From assembly GCA_035294305.1 (NCBI GenBank), contig DATGLD010000039.1:1-64000 (forward strand): DNA of 64,000 nt, written 5' to 3'. The notes beneath the pieces are model-generated. The model did not search any database, was not told where the DNA came from, and saw only the letters and a program-made list of their open reading frames with translations. Source of the DNA: DASRBN01 sp035294305 (GTDB lineage Bacteria > Chloroflexota > Ktedonobacteria > Ktedonobacterales > Ktedonobacteraceae). Shown in pieces: positions 61,131-64,000 of this stretch; positions within the stretch are counted from its first letter, which is position 1, and each line of letters starts with the position of its first letter. The position numbers and the translations under genes were made by a program.

Positions 61131-62789
61131 TTAGCTAATCATCTCCCGCGGCTGGATTAAGGGCTGATCGTTGCGAACCAGCAGCGGTATGACATGCCTC
61201 CTGTAAAAATCCGGGCGCAAGTGTTCCAGCCAGTGCAGGGGAGCCAGTAGCACCGGGGGTAGACCGTTGGCCAGGGCTTGATCGAGCGCTGCTACTGCCT
61301 CATTATCCTGGTTCAGGGCAGCACAGGTCATGCCTTTCCAGAAGCAGGCATCCCACTCATCCGGCTCAAGAGTGAAAGCCTGGTCGAGTTCTGCCAGGGC
61401 CTTGCTATACCGTTTGCGCAGGTAAAAGACGACGGCCTTGCTGGCGAGCGCCAGGTAATGCTCCGGCGCGGTGGCCGAGACAATTTCGAGCCGTTCTATC
61501 ATCGCCGCCTGGTCGAAGTCCTGGCACATACTGCACCAGGCGGCCATCCATCCAGCCTCGATATCCGATTCGTCCAGTTCCCAGGTACGGGCAAAGTCAT
61601 CGCGCGCGCGCTCGATATGGTTTTGCCACAGATGGGCAATGGCGCGATTGTAATAGGCCGAGGTATCGTTGGGATGCAGGGCGAGAGCCACGTCAAAATC
61701 CTGGGTGGCGCGCGCGTAGTCTTTGAGGTCGAAGTGGGCAACGCCGCGATTGTTGTAGGCCTGGGCATCATCCGGGTTCAAGGCCAGGGCGCGGTCGAAG
61801 CTCGCAATGGCGCTCTGGTAGTCTTTGAGACAATAATAGGCGAAGCCGCGGTTGTAATAGATGTTGCCCATCCCGGCATCCAGGGCAAGAGCGCAGTCGA
61901 AATCCTGGATGGCACGCGCATAATCTTTGAGTTCAAAGTACACATTGCCGCGGCTGGCGTAGATCAGGGCATTCTCAGGGTTAAGCACCAGGGCGCGGTC
62001 AAGGTCCTGGATGGCCTGCTCGTGTTGCTTGAGCGCAGCGTAAGCCTGGCCGCGGCCGGCATGGACGCCACAAATCTCGGCGCGCTGCGGGTCGATAGCC
62101 AGCACCTGCTCGAAGTCCTGGATGGCGCGTGCATAATCCTTGCGCGCGGAATAGCTAAGACCGCGTGCAATGAGCGCCTGTATGTAATTGGGATCGATAG
62201 CCAGGGCGCGGTCGAAGTCGGAGATCGCCTGTGAATAGTCGCCGAGCGCGTAGTGGGTAAGGCCGCGGCTGTAGCAGGCAATAGCATAGCCGGGATCAAG
62301 TTCGAGCGCATGATCCAAATCCTCGAGCGCCTGCCGGTAATCACGATGCAAGCGGCGTAATTCCCCCCGATTGTAATAGGCCTGAACATAACTTGCATCG
62401 AGCGCAATGGCCTGATCCAAATCGTGAAAAGCATCGTTGAACTCCTGGCGAGCCGCGTAGGTGATGGCACGCTGGTAATAGGCGGCAGGATCTTCAGGGT
62501 TCAGGCGAATCATGCTGTCGAAGTCCTGTAGAGCCTTATCGTACTCATGCAGCCGGTAGTAGGCATTGCCACGTTTGCCGTAATCGGCGGCAGTTTTGGG
62601 TTGCTTTTTAAGCGCCTGATTTATTTCGTTCTCCTGCTCTAATTGGGCGGTGGAAGTTCCCGGCATAACGTTACTTTTAGCGCGTCTGTTGTGAATATAG
62701 GCAAAGGTTGAAGCACCCGCGGCACCGGCGGCTACGGTTGCAAGGCCGGCAACAGGACCAAGGTGGCTGATGATTTCTTTGAGGCTCAT
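61131..62789 (-). CDS. Membrane-anchored TPR protein
   Basis: The ATG at 62787-62789 (MSLKEIISHLG) has GGGGAG 6 nt upstream. The 27-codon longer form is unlikely. The 552-residue protein has a weakly hydrophobic N-terminal segment (VAGLATVAAGAAGASTFAY), then about a dozen 34-residue tetratricopeptide repeats with the canonical W/Y-G-Y-A-F pattern (for example YYNRGELRRLHRDYRQALED, then LDHALELDPGYA). They form a superhelix that binds partner proteins. Long TPR arrays of this kind are common in Ktedonobacteria and their partners are unknown. The gene is divergent from the Ser/Thr kinase. Confidence 0.9.
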   Translation of the reverse strand: MSLKEIISHLGPVAGLATVAAGAAGASTFAYIHNRRAKSNVMPGTSTAQLEQENEINQALKKQPKTAADYGKRGNAYYRLHEYDKALQDFDSMIRLNPEDPAAYYQRAITYAARQEFNDAFHDLDQAIALDASYVQAYYNRGELRRLHRDYRQALEDLDHALELDPGYAIACYSRGLTHYALGDYSQAISDFDRALAIDPNYIQALIARGLSYSARKDYARAIQDFEQVLAIDPQRAEICGVHAGRGQAYAALKQHEQAIQDLDRALVLNPENALIYASRGNVYFELKDYARAIQDFDCALALDAGMGNIYYNRGFAYYCLKDYQSAIASFDRALALNPDDAQAYNNRGVAHFDLKDYARATQDFDVALALHPNDTSAYYNRAIAHLWQNHIERARDDFARTWELDESDIEAGWMAAWCSMCQDFDQAAMIERLEIVSATAPEHYLALASKAVVFYLRKRYSKALAELDQAFTLEPDEWDACFWKGMTCAALNQDNEAVAALDQALANGLPPVLLAPLHWLEHLRPDFYRRHVIPLLVRNDQPLIQPREMIS

Positions 62790-63005
62790 ATATGTCTCCC
62801 CTTTAGATAGTTTATCTGCTTTAATCGTTACTATCGGAGAGTTCGCAGGAAAGTTTAGGGCCCTGAACAAAGCCTGCCGCCAGTACTATTCCGCTTGACC
62901 TTTTCAGGTTGGAGGGGGTATCCTTTGCGCGTTGGCAGCGGCGCGAACGCTCATCATTGCTCCTGTTTGGGATCGAAAACTTCATTGACCCATTTATCTG
63001 TTTGC

Positions 63006-63034
63006 TTGACACAGCGGCGCGGCTTCCCTATAAT
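63006..63034 (+). promoter_or_regulatory. Near-consensus sigma-70 promoter of the Ser/Thr kinase gene
   Basis: TTGACA (63006-63011), exactly 17 nt, then TATAAT (63029-63034). Both hexamers are perfect matches to the consensus. Transcription would begin near 63041, about 65 nt before the ATG at 63106. Confidence 0.88.
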
Positions 63035-63105
63035 TGAGGCTACGGCTGGGGTAACGCGCATGATGGCTTGGGCGATTGGGATTCAAATAACAAAGGGGTT
63101 CACCG

Positions 63106-64000
63106 ATGGCAGAGCTTGTCAGGCAGTATCTGGGCAACTACCGCCTGCGCTATTTACTGGGGCAAGGTGGGTTTGCCAATGTCTATCTGGGTGAACATAT
63201 CACGCTCAAAACCCCTGCTGCCATCAAGGTGCTGCGTATCCAACTGGTAGGCGAGGCGCAGGACAATTTCTTGCGCAAGGTGAGTATTATTGCCTGCTTA
63301 GACCATCCCAATATCGTAAAAGTCCTCGAATTCGGTGTCGATCATCACACCCCCTACATTGTCATGCGCTATGCTCCTCATGGTTCATTGCGCCAGCGCT
63401 ACCCACGAGGAACCATGCTATCCGCGGCCACTATCCTCCCCTATGTGCGACAGGTGGGCGCCGCGCTGCACTATGCGCATGAGAGAAATCTCGTTCACCG
63501 CGATATCAAGCCCGAAAACCTGCTCGTGGGGATCGATGACGATATCCTGCTGAGCGATTTTGGCCTGGCGATAGTAGCTCAAAGCGCCAACCGCCCATAT
63601 GTTCAGTTGAAAGCGGGCACAGCAGCCTATATGGCGCCAGAGCAACTGCAAGGCCAGGCCTGCGCTGCTAGCGACCAGTACGCCCTGGGGATCGTCATGT
63701 ACGAATGGCTCACCGGCAACCGGCCTTTCAACGGCACTGACCAGGAAATAGCGCGACAGCATGCTTACTGCCCACCCCCGCCACTTTCAGAAAAAGTACC
63801 ATCCATTCCTCTCGCTATTGAACAGGTTGTGCTGAAAGCGCTTGCCAAAAATCCATCCGAGCGCTTCCCCACGGTACAGGACTGTGCCAGCGCTTTTGAA
63901 GAGGCTTGCAATGCCGCATTAGGCACGCAAGTAATCCCAGCCATAGATTCATTTTTTCCGGCCAGCGCGGGTACACTCCTGCCGGAGGAGATTGATACAC
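63106..64000 (+). CDS. Ser/Thr protein kinase (PknB-like), 3' end outside window
   Basis: The start ATG at 63106 has AAAGGGG 7 nt upstream, and at least 298 codons are visible. Kinase motifs in order: YLLGQGGFANVYLGEH (Gly-rich loop), PAAIKVLRI (ATP Lys), DHPNIVKVLEFGV, LVHRDIKPENLLV (catalytic loop, intact HRD), LLSDFGLAIV (DFG), AAYMAPEQLQG (APE) and ASDQYALGIVMYEWLTGNRP. All catalytic residues are present. The conserved C-lobe ends at about residue 270, after which a variable region begins. It is probably the start of a longer receptor kinase. The decayed copy at 7694-8460 and the FHA protein at 36220 are related in theme. Confidence 0.93.
   Translation, partial: MAELVRQYLGNYRLRYLLGQGGFANVYLGEHITLKTPAAIKVLRIQLVGEAQDNFLRKVSIIACLDHPNIVKVLEFGVDHHTPYIVMRYAPHGSLRQRYPRGTMLSAATILPYVRQVGAALHYAHERNLVHRDIKPENLLVGIDDDILLSDFGLAIVAQSANRPYVQLKAGTAAYMAPEQLQGQACAASDQYALGIVMYEWLTGNRPFNGTDQEIARQHAYCPPPPLSEKVPSIPLAIEQVVLKALAKNPSERFPTVQDCASAFEEACNAALGTQVIPAIDSFFPASAGTLLPEEIDT

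Noticed and set aside
61278..62234. 318-codon plus-strand frame with repeated Val/Gly-rich units
   Set aside because: Its periodicity is the antisense reflection of the TPR repeats on the minus strand.
1..64000. tRNA, rRNA, riboswitch or CRISPR array
   Set aside because: No clover-leaf, rRNA-like or conserved riboswitch core, and no regularly spaced direct-repeat array, was recognised by eye. Short or divergent ones could be missed.

Overview
The window looks like a chromosomal segment of a Ktedonobacteria-type Chloroflexota (a soil or hot-spring filamentous, actinomycete-like bacterium). This is inferred from the gene style, not from a marker gene. The clues are many membrane proteins with long Pro/Gly-rich tails, MmyB-type and PadR regulators, a zinc-ribbon protein with an RG-rich tail, DUF4012, FHA and Ser/Thr-kinase proteins, two-component systems, ECF-like sigma factors and Uma2 proteins. 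No rRNA, tRNA, CRISPR array, intact insertion sequence or prophage was seen.

Layout. 1-7.3 kb (minus strand): a five-gene glycan operon with a membrane-anchored glycosidase, a processive-type GT2, a GT39-type membrane glycosyltransferase with a 245-residue Pro-rich tail, a DUF362/ferredoxin protein and an SDR epimerase cut by the window edge. 7.7-11 kb: a decayed Ser/Thr kinase-Ig gene, small envelope proteins, a probable operator cluster and a FtsB/DivIC-like gene. 11-18.5 kb: an MBL-Rieske fusion protein, an M20 amidohydrolase, a PIG-V-like mannosyltransferase, PadR, Uma2 and a MmyB-type regulator. 18.7-27 kb (plus strand): a fatty-acid beta-oxidation operon (acyl-CoA ligase, acyl-CoA dehydrogenase, MaoC hydratase, a broken SRPBCC gene, thiolase, FadN-like multifunctional enzyme), closed by a 35-bp hairpin. 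27-40.7 kb: mostly single genes, including a methyltransferase, a BldC-like regulator, an OmpR-type regulator, cytidine deaminase, a YbdK-like ligase, transglutaminase, FHA protein, MBL hydrolase, zinc-ribbon protein and KAS III-like synthase. 40.7-47.8 kb (minus strand): a two-component system followed by a DUF5666 lipoprotein and a MacAB-type tripartite exporter. 48-64 kb: an HTH-DUF4012 membrane protein, GalU, a second SDR, a NarL-type regulator, a secreted CE1 esterase, a radical SAM/SPASM enzyme, a sigma factor with a HTH partner, a UbiG-like methyltransferase, a TPR protein and a Ser/Thr kinase cut by the right edge.

Beneath the genes are several repeat layers. One is a pair of ~127-bp MITE-like elements with 17-bp terminal inverted repeats (17539 and 33285). 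Another is a short interspersed repeat of about 25-30 bp (GGCGTACCC ... GGTCGCCCTC) in at least 14 places, two of which lie inside the reading frames of the exporter genes. There are also unusually long perfect hairpins (27008-27090, 39182-39239, 53935-54005) and a 49-nt inverted repeat inside fadD.

The most unusual protein architectures are the cytoplasmic transposase-like HTH joined through one membrane segment to an extracytoplasmic DUF4012 (48095-51196), and the metallo-beta-lactamase-Rieske fusion (11132-12814). I found no clearly novel multi-gene defence or biosynthetic system. The repeat biology and the HTH-DUF4012 fusion are the best leads.
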